From the NCBI GenBank assembly GCA_035546775.1, contig DASZWD010000072.1:1-64000 (forward strand): a DNA stretch of 64,000 bases, in the 5' to 3' direction. Shown here piece by piece: positions 26,115 through 33,348 of this stretch (the first letter of the stretch is position 1; every line of letters starts with the position of its first letter). The translations under genes and the position numbers were made by a program. The DNA comes from Acidimicrobiales bacterium (lineage in GTDB: Bacteria; Actinomycetota; Acidimicrobiia; Acidimicrobiales; JACCXE01). The notes below the pieces were generated by a model. The model saw nothing but the letters and a program-made list of their open reading frames with translations. It had not been told where the DNA came from and made no database searches.

Positions 26115-26139
26115 TCCCTTCAATCCGAGATCGAAGGGA
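26115..26139. promoter_or_regulatory. Inverted repeat over the ribosome site of the AbiEi-like gene
   Basis: TCCCTTC (26115-26121) and GAAGGGA (26133-26139) are perfect inverse complements with an 11-base spacer. Read on the minus strand, the arm nearest the gene contains the Shine-Dalgarno-like AAGGGAG before the GTG start at 26106. AbiEi antitoxins are known to repress their own promoters through inverted repeats, so this may be an operator. As RNA it could also hide the ribosome site. Confidence 0.5.
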
Positions 26140-26203
26140 AGAGAACTTCGACGGTGCCGCGCTGCGTCCGCTGCTGTCAAGAGCGAATTGGCGATGGTGA
26201 AGC

Positions 26204-26235
26204 AGAAAGACCCTGCCTCAGCATCACCAAAAGCG
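26204..26235. repeat. Right inverted repeat of the AbiEi-like cassette, covering the thiD stop
   Basis: This is the inverted partner of 25137-25168. It includes the last thiD codons and the stop (26224-26226), encoding the ending RFW. Like the left copy it forms its own stem-loop: TGGTGAAGC near 26195-26203 pairs with GCATCACCA (26221-26229) with one mismatch. Relative to the left copy it lacks six bases in the loop. The two arms bound a segment of about 1.1 kb. Confidence 0.85.
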
Positions 26236-26997
26236 GTGGGGGTGGGCGGCGGGGACGCCGCCGCCGATTCGCACCCGGTGCTGAATCGCCGCCGTGACGG
26301 CGGCTTTGCCGCGGCGGCAGGCCGACACGATGTCGTCGCCGAGGGCGATGCCCGCGGCGATCGAGGCGCTCAGCACGCAGCCCGTCCCGTGGGTTTCGTC
26401 GGCGACAACGCGCGGTGACTCCAGCCACACCGGCCCGGGCTGGCCCTGCACCAGCACGCAGTCGCGCGCCGGCCCGTCGCCGACGTGGCCGCCCTTGACC
26501 AGCGCGGCGCCGACGCCCATCTCAAGCAGCGCCCGGGCGGCGCGCACCATCGAATCGTCGTCGACGACCTCGATCCCCGTGAGCGCCCGCGCCTCGTGGG
26601 CATTCGGTGTGACGAGCGCGGCCCGGGCCAGCAACGCGCCGTAGTCCGCCTCGCCGTCGAACAGCGACGCTCCGGTCGTGGCCACCAGCACCGGATCGAC
26701 GACAACGGGGACGCCGACGGGCAACGCCGGGGCGATCGCCTGCATCATCTCGAGCGAACCGAGCATGCCGGTCTTGATCGCGCCGATCATCAGGTCCGAA
26801 CACACGGCCTCGATCTGGGCGAGGACGATGTCGACGGAAACGAGCTCGACGGCGTCGACGCCGATTGTGTTCTGCGCCGTGACGGCCGTGACGGCGCACG
26901 CGCCCCACACGCCCTGCGCCGCGAACGCGGCGAGATCGGCGGTCACACCGGCACCACCCGACGAGTCGACGCCGGCGATCGTCATCGCGACCCTCAC
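26224..26997 (-). CDS. thiD: Hydroxymethylpyrimidine/phosphomethylpyrimidine kinase
   Basis: A 257-residue ribokinase-fold enzyme that phosphorylates HMP and HMP-P for thiamine synthesis. MTIAGVDSSGGAGVTADLAAF is the ThiD start; VTAVTAQNTIGV, GAIKTGMLGS, VVVDPVLVATTG and the catalytic DETHGTGCVLSASIAAGI follow. I choose the GTG at 26997, which overlaps the thiL stop as GTGA; an ATG at 26985 is the alternative. Its last three codons and stop lie in the right arm of the cassette repeat, but its length is normal. Confidence 0.95.
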   Translation of the reverse strand: MRVAMTIAGVDSSGGAGVTADLAAFAAQGVWGACAVTAVTAQNTIGVDAVELVSVDIVLAQIEAVCSDLMIGAIKTGMLGSLEMMQAIAPALPVGVPVVVDPVLVATTGASLFDGEADYGALLARAALVTPNAHEARALTGIEVVDDDSMVRAARALLEMGVGAALVKGGHVGDGPARDCVLVQGQPGPVWLESPRVVADETHGTGCVLSASIAAGIALGDDIVSACRRGKAAVTAAIQHRVRIGGGVPAAHPHRFW

Positions 26998-27806
26998 AGT
27001 TGATGCTCCCAACCGCGGCCGGCGATCGCGTCGCCGTGCAACGTGACGCCAGAGCCGGGGACGACCGCACCGATACGCGTCCATCCCTCGATCGGCACCG
27101 GCGAACACGCCACGAGTACGAAGTCCTCGCCGCCGTGCAGGGCGTCGTCGAGACTGGCGCCGTCCGCGACCGGCACGTCGTCGAGGGCCAGGCACACACC
27201 GGACGCGGCGGCGATGCGGCCGCAGTCGGTGATCAACCCGTCGGACACGTCGATCAGCGCCGTCGCGCCTTCGGGCCTCAGGCCGAGGTAGGCCGACGGG
27301 CGGCGGTGTGCCAAACCATGCCCGCCGGCACGCAGGTCCCGCGCCGCCGCACCAACCTCGCCGCTCACGTACACGCCGTCGCCGACGCGTGCGCCCGAAC
27401 GCAGGATCGGCTGGTCGGTGTGACCGAGCACCGTGACGGTCACCACGGTGACCGGACCGCCCGACAGGTCGCCGCCGACCACCGGCGCGCCCACGACGTC
27501 GCACGCCTCCTGCACCCCGTCGAAGAAGCCTTCGACGTCGAAACCGGCCGCCACGACCAAGGAAACCAGGAACGCCGTCGACCGACCGCCCATCGCGGCG
27601 ATGTCCGACGCGTTGACCATGATCGCCTTCCAGCCGACGTCGCCGGCGCTGCTCCACTCGGGGCGCCAGTCGACGCCCTCGACGAGCGTGTCGGTCGACG
27701 CCAGCAGCCCGCCCGGCAAGACGGCGGCGTCGTCGCCGACCGCCGGAAACCGCTGCGCGAGGCGCGCCAATACGGCGAATTCGCCCTGCGCTGGTTCGTC
27801 GCTCAG
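26994..27806 (-). CDS. thiL: Thiamine-monophosphate kinase, apparent CTG start
   Basis: A 270-residue ThiL that makes thiamine diphosphate from thiamine phosphate. It shows FPAVGDDAAVLPGG, WRPEWSSAGDVGWKAIMVNASDIAAMGG, VVGGDLSGG, LIDVSDGLITDCGRIA and LHGGEDFVLV. The familiar N-terminus GEFAVLARLAQRF is only included if translation begins at a CTG at 27806: six bases before it lies GGAGG, and no ATG, GTG or TTG is found upstream in frame. A TTG at 27770 would remove that conserved segment and has no ribosome site. It is coupled to thiD. Confidence 0.93.
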   Translation of the reverse strand: MSDEPAQGEFAVLARLAQRFPAVGDDAAVLPGGLLASTDTLVEGVDWRPEWSSAGDVGWKAIMVNASDIAAMGGRSTAFLVSLVVAAGFDVEGFFDGVQEACDVVGAPVVGGDLSGGPVTVVTVTVLGHTDQPILRSGARVGDGVYVSGEVGAAARDLRAGGHGLAHRRPSAYLGLRPEGATALIDVSDGLITDCGRIAAASGVCLALDDVPVADGASLDDALHGGEDFVLVACSPVPIEGWTRIGAVVPGSGVTLHGDAIAGRGWEHQL

Positions 27807-27812
27807 CGGGTG

Positions 27813-27817
27813 CCTCC
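27813..27817 (-). promoter_or_regulatory. Shine-Dalgarno site that decides the thiL start
   Basis: On the minus strand GGAGG lies six bases upstream of CTG at 27806-27804. The spacing is ideal, and the frame it opens restores the conserved ThiL N-terminus (SDEPAQGEFAVLARLAQRF). No comparable site precedes the TTG at 27770. Confidence 0.65.
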
Positions 27818-27890
27818 GGTAGTTTGGGTGAGCTAGTTACCGCCGAGCGTAGGCACTGCGCCCGAGGGGTTCAGTCAGGAGGCGACGGAG

Positions 27891-28160
27891 TTGCAAGGCG
27901 TCATCAAGTCGTACGACCCGGACACTGGTCAGGGCACGGTCATCACCGACACCGACCGGACCGACTACGACCTCGCCGCCGACGCAATCGCCGGTTCGAT
28001 CTTCCGCATGCTGCGCCCGGGCCAACGGGTCGTATTCGACCTGGATGGGGAGGGACACGCGACCCAGCTGCGCCTGGGGTCCGAAGTCGACATGGGCGCT
28101 CCGGCGCCCCCGCCGGGTATCAACCCTGATGCTGATGCACCAACCGAGGTCGAGGTCTGA
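27891..28160 (+). CDS. Cold-shock/S1-like small RNA-binding protein
   Basis: An 89-residue protein. [28 protein letters not shown] follows the cold-shock-domain pattern (GxVKxFxxxxGxGFI), and [25 protein letters not shown] matches the later strands, but the aromatic RNP motifs (KGFGFI, VFVH) are weak. A Pro-rich acidic tail follows. The start is a TTG with AGGAGG at 27877-27882, eight bases upstream. It ends five bases before pckG. A divergent OB-fold nucleic-acid binder is likely. Confidence 0.72.
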   Translation: MQGVIKSYDPDTGQGTVITDTDRTDYDLAADAIAGSIFRMLRPGQRVVFDLDGEGHATQLRLGSEVDMGAPAPPPGINPDADAPTEVEV

Positions 28161-28165
28161 CAGAC

Positions 28166-29962
28166 ATGGGAGCCACACCCCTTTCCACCAACACGTCGCT
28201 GCTCAACTGGGTCAACGACATCGCCGCGCTCACCACGCCTGACCGCATCGAATGGTGCGACGGGTCGGCCGAGGAGTACGACCGGCTGTGCCAGGAGCTG
28301 GTGAACGCCGGCACCTTCACCCGGCTCTCCGACGCCAAGCGCCCCAACAGCTACCTCGCGCTGTCTGATCCGGGCGACGTCGCCCGCGTCGAAGACCGCA
28401 CGTTCATCTGTTCCGAGAACGAGGCCGACGCCGGCCCCTCCAACAACTGGCGTGACCCGGCTGAGATGCGCTCGACGCTCAACGGCCTCTTCGCCGGCTG
28501 CATGAAGGGCCGCACGATGTACGTCGTGCCCTTCTCGATGGGGCCGCTCGGCTCGCCCATCGCCCACATCGGTGTCGAGCTCACCGACTCGCCTTACGTG
28601 GCGGTGTCGATGCGCATCATGACCCGCATGGGCCAGGCGGCCCTCGACGCGCTGGGCGACGGCCCGTTCGTGCCCTGCGTCCACTCGGTCGGTGCGCCGC
28701 TCGAGGCCGGCCAGGAGGACGTTGCGTGGCCGTGCAACGCCGACAACAAGTACATCGTCCACTTCCCCGAGACGCGCCAGATCTGGTCGTTCGGATCGGG
28801 CTACGGCGGCAACGCCCTCCTCGGCAAGAAGTGCTTCGCCCTGCGCATCGCGTCGGTGATGGCGCGCGACGAGGGTTGGCTCGCCGAACACATGCTCATC
28901 CTCAAGCTGACGAACCCCGAAGGCGTCGTGAAGTACATCTCGGCTGCCTTCCCCTCGGCGTGCGGCAAGACGAACCTCGCCATGCTCGTGCCGTCGCTGC
29001 CGGGCTGGAACGTCGAGACCGTCGGCGACGACATCTGCTGGATGAAGATCCGCGACGGCCAGCTCTACGCCATCAACCCCGAGGCCGGCTTCTTCGGCGT
29101 CGCTCCGGGCACGGGCCCCGACACCAACCCCAACGCCCTCGCCACGCTGACCGAGAACTGCATCTTCACCAACACCGCCGCCACCGACGACGGCGACGTG
29201 TGGTGGGAAGGCCTCACCGAAGAGCCCCCGGCGCACCTCACCGACTGGCTCGGCAACGACTGGACACCCGAATCGGGCACCAAGGCGGCGCATCCGAACT
29301 CGCGCTTCACCGCCCCCGCTGCGCAGTGCCCCACGATCGCGTCGGAGTGGGAAGACCCCGCCGGCGTGCCGATCTCGGCCGTGCTGTTCGGTGGCCGCCG
29401 CGCCAGCGTGGTGCCGCTCGTCCACGAAGCGTTCTCGTGGAACCACGGCGTGTTCCTCGGCTCGATCATGGCCTCGGAGACGACCGCGGCGCAGGCGGGT
29501 GCCGTCGGCAACCTGCGGCGTGACCCCTTCGCCATGCTGCCGTTCTGCGGCTACAACATGGCCGACTACTTCGCCCACTGGCTGAAGATGACGACGCTCG
29601 CCGATCCGGCGAAGCTGCCGAAGATCTTCTACGTCAACTGGTTCCGCCGCAACGCGGACGGCAAGTTCCTCTGGCCCGGCTACGGCGAGAACAGCCGGGT
29701 GCTGGCGTGGATCTTCGACCGCGTCAACGGTCAGGGCGAGGCCGTCAAAACGCCGATCGGCTACGTACCGGCCCCCGGCGCCATCAACGTCGACGGCGTC
29801 GACGTGACCGCCGAGGACATGGCGGAACTGCTTTCGGTCGATACCGAGGAGTGGCGCGCCGAGATCCCGTCGATCGAGGAGCACTACGCCACCTTCGGCG
29901 ATCGGATCCCTGACGCGCTGCGTGACGAACTGGCTGGCCTGGAGAAGCGTCTTTCCGAGTAA
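28166..29962 (+). CDS. pckG: Phosphoenolpyruvate carboxykinase (GTP)
   Basis: A 598-residue GTP-dependent PEPCK that converts oxaloacetate to PEP in gluconeogenesis. The mobile active-site loop and P-loop are in [18 protein letters not shown], with the reactive Cys. Also visible are [66 protein letters not shown] and [23 protein letters not shown]. The length equals the family norm. A short RAM-domain gene follows ten bases later. Confidence 0.98.
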   Translation: MGATPLSTNTSLLNWVNDIAALTTPDRIEWCDGSAEEYDRLCQELVNAGTFTRLSDAKRPNSYLALSDPGDVARVEDRTFICSENEADAGPSNNWRDPAEMRSTLNGLFAGCMKGRTMYVVPFSMGPLGSPIAHIGVELTDSPYVAVSMRIMTRMGQAALDALGDGPFVPCVHSVGAPLEAGQEDVAWPCNADNKYIVHFPETRQIWSFGSGYGGNALLGKKCFALRIASVMARDEGWLAEHMLILKLTNPEGVVKYISAAFPSACGKTNLAMLVPSLPGWNVETVGDDICWMKIRDGQLYAINPEAGFFGVAPGTGPDTNPNALATLTENCIFTNTAATDDGDVWWEGLTEEPPAHLTDWLGNDWTPESGTKAAHPNSRFTAPAAQCPTIASEWEDPAGVPISAVLFGGRRASVVPLVHEAFSWNHGVFLGSIMASETTAAQAGAVGNLRRDPFAMLPFCGYNMADYFAHWLKMTTLADPAKLPKIFYVNWFRRNADGKFLWPGYGENSRVLAWIFDRVNGQGEAVKTPIGYVPAPGAINVDGVDVTAEDMAELLSVDTEEWRAEIPSIEEHYATFGDRIPDALRDELAGLEKRLSE

Positions 29963-29972
29963 CTTTCGCGCC

Positions 29973-30209
29973 ATGTCCGTCAGCGCGTTCATCTTGATTC
30001 AAACCGAAGTCGGCAAGGCGGCGAACGTCGCCGCGGAGGTCGGCAAGATCGAAGGTGTCGTTTCGGCCGAAGATGTCACCGGCCCCTACGACGTCATCGT
30101 GCGAGCCCAGGCCGGCGACATGAACGATCTGGGCAAGATGGTCGTGAGCAAGGTGCAGCTGATCGACGGGATCACCCGCACCCTCACGTGCCCGGTCGTC
30201 AACCTCTAG
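29973..30209 (+). CDS. Stand-alone Lrp/AsnC ligand-binding (RAM) domain protein
   Basis: A 78-residue protein made of only the alpha/beta effector-binding domain of Lrp/AsnC regulators: SAFILIQTEVGKAANVAAEVGKIEGVVSAEDVTGPYDVIV, then LGKMVVSKVQLIDGITRTLTCPVV. There is no helix-turn-helix. Such small actinobacterial proteins are thought to oligomerise and bind amino acids or modulate full-length Lrp proteins. I start it at the ATG at 29973; the frame is open further upstream inside pckG. It overlaps the dioxygenase gene by 22 bases. Confidence 0.88.
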   Translation: MSVSAFILIQTEVGKAANVAAEVGKIEGVVSAEDVTGPYDVIVRAQAGDMNDLGKMVVSKVQLIDGITRTLTCPVVNL

Positions 30210-31069
30210 ACCTCAGCGTCGCCGCCGAGCACTTCCGCACCCACGGCTGGGTGCTGGTCGACTCGCTCATCCCGGCCGCTGACCTCGCCGCGGCGCAGCC
30301 GGCGCTGGCGCGGGCGTATCCCCCGCCACCGGTTGGCGAGCCGAAGACCGGCGAGCGCTTGTTCCGGCCGGGGCAGTTCACCGGGCTGCGCGAGGCGCCG
30401 CTGGGTGAACCGGCGCTCGACAACCTGTGCGTGCACGACCGCGTGCTCGACCTCGTCGAGGCGTTGCTCGGCACCAGCGACATCCGGCTGTACCAAGCCG
30501 AGACGTTCGCCAAGTTCACCGGCGTCGAGAGCTACGAGCAACCGCTGCACATCGACGAGACGAACCACACGTTGTTGCCGCCACGCCGCGATGGCGCGTT
30601 CCGCCAGGTGCAGCTGTTCGTCTACCTCTCCGATGTGACCGAGGAACGCGGCGCGACGCACGTCGTCTCGCGCACCCGCACCGGCGAGATCCCCAAGGAG
30701 CAGCTGTACTTCGACCGCTCGGGCGCCGTCGTCATGGACGCCGACGAAGTCGCCGCCGAGGGACCGGCCGGATCCGTGCTGGCGTACTCCGCGGACACCG
30801 TCCATCGGGGCACCGACATGACCGAACCGGGCGCCAGTCGGTTCTTCTTCAACCTCGGGTATCGCATCGGCGGCACCGACTGGGTGGGCGCGCTCCCCTG
30901 GCCCCGCCGTGGCATCGACCCGCGCATCCCGGCGTGGCTCTCGCAGCTGTCGACGCGCCAACTCTGCGCGCTCGGGTTCCCACCGCCGGGCCACCCCTAC
31001 TGGGACGACGAGACCCTCGCCGCCACCCAGGCCCGCTACCCCCAGATGGACCTCACCGGCTTTCGCTAG
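30188..31069 (+). CDS. Phytanoyl-CoA dioxygenase family protein
   Basis: A 293-residue Fe(II)/2-oxoglutarate dioxygenase of the PhyH family. FRTHGWVLVDSLIPAADL is the usual opening. The iron site is HIDETNH (HxD) plus the distal His in SADTVHRGTDM, and the Arg of GASRFFFNLGYR probably binds 2-oxoglutarate. The hydroxylated substrate is unknown. The start GTG at 30188 lies inside the RAM-domain gene, which suggests coupling. The 3' end overlaps the convergent membrane gene by four bases. Confidence 0.87.
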   Translation: MPGRQPLDLSVAAEHFRTHGWVLVDSLIPAADLAAAQPALARAYPPPPVGEPKTGERLFRPGQFTGLREAPLGEPALDNLCVHDRVLDLVEALLGTSDIRLYQAETFAKFTGVESYEQPLHIDETNHTLLPPRRDGAFRQVQLFVYLSDVTEERGATHVVSRTRTGEIPKEQLYFDRSGAVVMDADEVAAEGPAGSVLAYSADTVHRGTDMTEPGASRFFFNLGYRIGGTDWVGALPWPRRGIDPRIPAWLSQLSTRQLCALGFPPPGHPYWDDETLAATQARYPQMDLTGFR

Positions 31070-31440
31070 CGGGCGGTGCCGACGAGGACGGCGCGGATAC
31101 CGAGGCCCATGATGAACAGGCCGAAGGCGCCGTACCAGAGGTAGACCTTCTGGAGTTGCTGGCGGTAGCTGTAGGCGAGGCCGACGGTGATGATGGCCAC
31201 GAACCCGTAGAACATGTGGAACTTGGGCGGGTTGATGTGCTGGCCGCTGACGAGGCCCACCCCGAGGCCGACCTGGATGAACACGGCCACCTCGGCGAAT
31301 GCGGTGAACCACCACAGGGCGCGCGTACGCAGGCCCGGCCAGCGGTGCGCGCCGAAGGCCCAGAGTCCGGCGAGGCCGTTGGACGTGATCGTCACCCACG
31401 CCCACGCGACGTGAACGTCGCGCAGGGTCGTCGCGAGCAA
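31066..31440 (-). CDS. Four-TM membrane protein
   Basis: A 124-residue integral membrane protein with four hydrophobic segments: about 10-30 (VAWAWVTITSNGLAGLWAF), 40-62 (LWWFTAFAEVAVFIQVGLGVGLV), 72-92 (HMFYGFVAIITVGLAYSY) and 98-120 (YLWYGAFGLFIMGLGIRAVLV). His residues before and inside the third segment (QHINPPKFHMFYG) could bind a cofactor, but no family is certain. The start is a TTG at 31440 directly after the stop of the ferritin-like gene, so both are co-transcribed. Function unknown. Confidence 0.68.
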   Translation of the reverse strand: MLATTLRDVHVAWAWVTITSNGLAGLWAFGAHRWPGLRTRALWWFTAFAEVAVFIQVGLGVGLVSGQHINPPKFHMFYGFVAIITVGLAYSYRQQLQKVYLWYGAFGLFIMGLGIRAVLVGTAR

Positions 31441-32262
31441 CTAGCTGTTGTCTTGCGCGGCGCGGGCCATTTCGGCCATCGCCTGCGCTTCGGCCCGAGC
31501 CTCGGCGGCGACGTCGACGAGTTCGGTGATCTCGTCGTCGGTGAAGCCCGCCAGGTTGCGGAACTTGCGCGCCAGATGAATCGGTGCGTCCTCTTCCTCG
31601 CCGCGGAAGCCGCCGAAGCTGAACAGCTTGTCGACGGTGCGCTGGAAGTCGAGGGCCTGCTGCTGGCGCTCGGGGTCGTTGGCGGTGATGCGGCGCAGCC
31701 AGTCCGAGCCCATCTTCACGTGGGTGACCTCGTCAGCGAGCATCCAGTCTTCGCAGAAGTACAGGACCGGATCGTCGGTGCCGCCGCCGTACTCGCGCAT
31801 CGTGTTGAACACGTCGATGGCGAGGCCCTCGAGGGCGCGGTTGACGCCGGTGAGACGCAGGACGGGGTCGGCGTTGCACGCCGCCTCGAACAGCAGCACC
31901 TGCTCGGCGAACTCGCCGATGTAGGTGCCCATGTGCTCACCGAGCTTGATGGAGATCTCGCAGTGCCGCGCCTCGTCCCAGCACTGGCGGGCCATGTCGA
32001 GCTTCAACTCGAAGGGCACTTCCTTGCCGACCTCGAAGTCGTAGCAGGTGCGCCCGGCGCCCTCGAGCGCCTGGATCTCGCCGACGAAGATGCTGTGCAT
32101 CAGCTGACGGGCACCGTCGGGTGCCTCGGGATCCTTCGGATCGAAGCCCAGCGCCGGACGGCTCTCGTTGCCGTTGCGCGGGTCGAACACGACGTCTTCG
32201 ATGCGGATCCGCTCGAATCGTTGGTCGCGCGCGAGATCGTCGACCGTCAACATCTTCTTCAT
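31441..32262 (-). CDS. Ferritin-like (DUF455-type) diiron protein
   Basis: A 273-residue helical protein. Four segments carry spaced acidic and His residues typical of a ferritin-like four-helix bundle: IFVGEIQALEGAGRTCYDF, MARQCWDEARHCEISIKLGEH (ExxH), LEGLAIDVFNTM and WMLADEVTHVKMGSDWLRRI (ExxH again). This resembles DUF455/MiaE-like proteins, but the family assignment is moderate. It probably binds two metals and may act as an oxygenase, oxidase or iron store. The ATG at 32262 gives MKKMLTVDDL. It is coupled to the four-TM gene. Confidence 0.75.
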   Translation of the reverse strand: MKKMLTVDDLARDQRFERIRIEDVVFDPRNGNESRPALGFDPKDPEAPDGARQLMHSIFVGEIQALEGAGRTCYDFEVGKEVPFELKLDMARQCWDEARHCEISIKLGEHMGTYIGEFAEQVLLFEAACNADPVLRLTGVNRALEGLAIDVFNTMREYGGGTDDPVLYFCEDWMLADEVTHVKMGSDWLRRITANDPERQQQALDFQRTVDKLFSFGGFRGEEEDAPIHLARKFRNLAGFTDDEITELVDVAAEARAEAQAMAEMARAAQDNS

Positions 32263-32281
32263 GGACAAAAGTGTATGCCCG

Positions 32282-33190
32282 CTAGCCGTCTCGCGGTGAG
32301 AACGCGGCGGCCACCAACTCGCCGAACAACGCGTCGGGATCTGGCACCTCGGCCCCCTTCTTCTCGAACCAGCCGAGCAGGTTGCGGCAGTCCCGCTGGA
32401 GGAAGTCGAGGGCGTTGGCGTTGTACTGCGCGGCGCGGGTGACATCGGTCAGCTCGGCCGCCTGCGGCAGGTCGATCACGTAGAGCGTTTCGCCCCACAC
32501 CAGCGTGTTGTAGGCCGAGAGGTCGCCGTGGACGATCCCTGCGCCGGCGAGGCCCCACAGGATGGCGACGGCCTGGTCGCGCAGGTGGTGCAACAGGTCG
32601 CGATCGGGGCGCGACTCGGCGAGTCGGGGTGCGGCGCCGTCGTCGTCGCCGAGGTACTCGAGCATCAGCTCGGTGCCCGAGAGTTGGACGGGATACGGCA
32701 CGGGGAGGCCCGCGTCCCACAGGCGGCACATGGTCTCGAACTCGGCCTGGGCCCACACGCCGGCGCGGGCGGCCGAGCCAAAGTGCGTCTGCTTCTTGAT
32801 GGCCCGCGCCGTGCGGCCGTCGCGGGGCTCCTTGCCCATGCGGTAGGCGGCGTCGTTGCGGAACGTGCGGTGGTCGGTGTCGCGGTAGCGCTTGGCGGCG
32901 AGCAAATTGCGCTGGTCGCCGAACGTGCGCTCGACGACGGCGACGTCGGCCTCTTTGCCCGACTTCAGGTCGCCGAGGTCCTCGTCGCGGGCGTCACCGC
33001 TGGTGATCACCCAGTCGGGCACCGGTTCGGGCCCGTGGGTCGCCGCCGGATACGACGTGGCGCCCGGGTCGGGCACGTCGTCGTCCCAGCGCTGGTTCGG
33101 GCGGCGGATGAGATAGACGAACTCGTCGTCCTTGGCGGTCTTGCGGAACGCGACCTTGTCGGGGGCCGCGTCATGGTGCATGCGAGGCAA
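32282..33190 (-). CDS. RIO1-like serine/threonine kinase
   Basis: A 302-residue RIO-family atypical kinase. GDLKSGKEADVAVVERTF is the RIO nucleotide loop, LLAAKRYRDTDHRTF holds the ATP-contacting Lys, GAGIVHGDLSAYNTLVW the catalytic Asp and Asn, and LYVIDLPQAAE the metal-binding Asp (DLPQ in place of the usual DxxQ form). Its substrate in bacteria is unknown; archaeal and eukaryotic RIO proteins mature the small ribosomal subunit. The start TTG at 33190 has AAAGGA eight bases upstream; an ATG at 33181 is possible. A leader ORF and hairpin precede it. Confidence 0.9.
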   Translation of the reverse strand: MPRMHHDAAPDKVAFRKTAKDDEFVYLIRRPNQRWDDDVPDPGATSYPAATHGPEPVPDWVITSGDARDEDLGDLKSGKEADVAVVERTFGDQRNLLAAKRYRDTDHRTFRNDAAYRMGKEPRDGRTARAIKKQTHFGSAARAGVWAQAEFETMCRLWDAGLPVPYPVQLSGTELMLEYLGDDDGAAPRLAESRPDRDLLHHLRDQAVAILWGLAGAGIVHGDLSAYNTLVWGETLYVIDLPQAAELTDVTRAAQYNANALDFLQRDCRNLLGWFEKKGAEVPDPDALFGELVAAAFSPRDG

Positions 33191-33220
33191 TGCAGGGGTC
33201 CTTTGAGAGCGGGATAGGAG

Positions 33221-33237
33221 CGGACGCAGCGCGTCCG
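33221..33237 (-). other. Short GC hairpin before the RIO kinase gene
   Basis: CGGACGC and GCGTCCG (7 base pairs, 3-base loop AGC) form a very tight stem, preceded on the minus strand by the palindromic GCCGGC/GGCGCC cluster. It lies 12 bases after the stop of the putative 21-codon leader ORF and about 30 bases before the kinase start. It may act as a terminator-like or attenuator element; there is no T-tract. Confidence 0.5.
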
Positions 33238-33249
33238 GCGCCGGCTCTG

Positions 33250-33315
33250 TCAGGCGTGACGAGCGGAGGCGCGCGGTGCAGCGGTGGCTTCGGTGGTGAT
33301 GGCAATCCGGGACAT
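33250..33315 (-). CDS. Putative 21-residue leader peptide
   Basis: An ATG at 33315 with a strong ribosome site (AAAGGAGG, five bases upstream) opens a 21-codon frame ending TGA at 33250. The peptide starts MSRIAITTEATAAP and ends RASARHA. It lies in the otherwise empty 158-base gap between the Thr-rich membrane gene and the RIO kinase gene, same strand, followed by a stable hairpin. No run of one regulatory amino acid is seen, apart from many Ala and Arg. It may be a leader peptide or a chance frame; the Shine-Dalgarno site is the main support. Confidence 0.45.
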   Translation of the reverse strand: MSRIAITTEATAAPRASARHA

Positions 33316-33348
33316 CAGCGCCTCCTTTCTTGTGACGTGGTGTGCAGC

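Noticed and set aside
30427-32442. A 671-codon plus-strand frame crossing the dioxygenase, four-TM and ferritin-like genes
   Set aside because: It would overlap three well-supported genes in wrong frames and has no domain.
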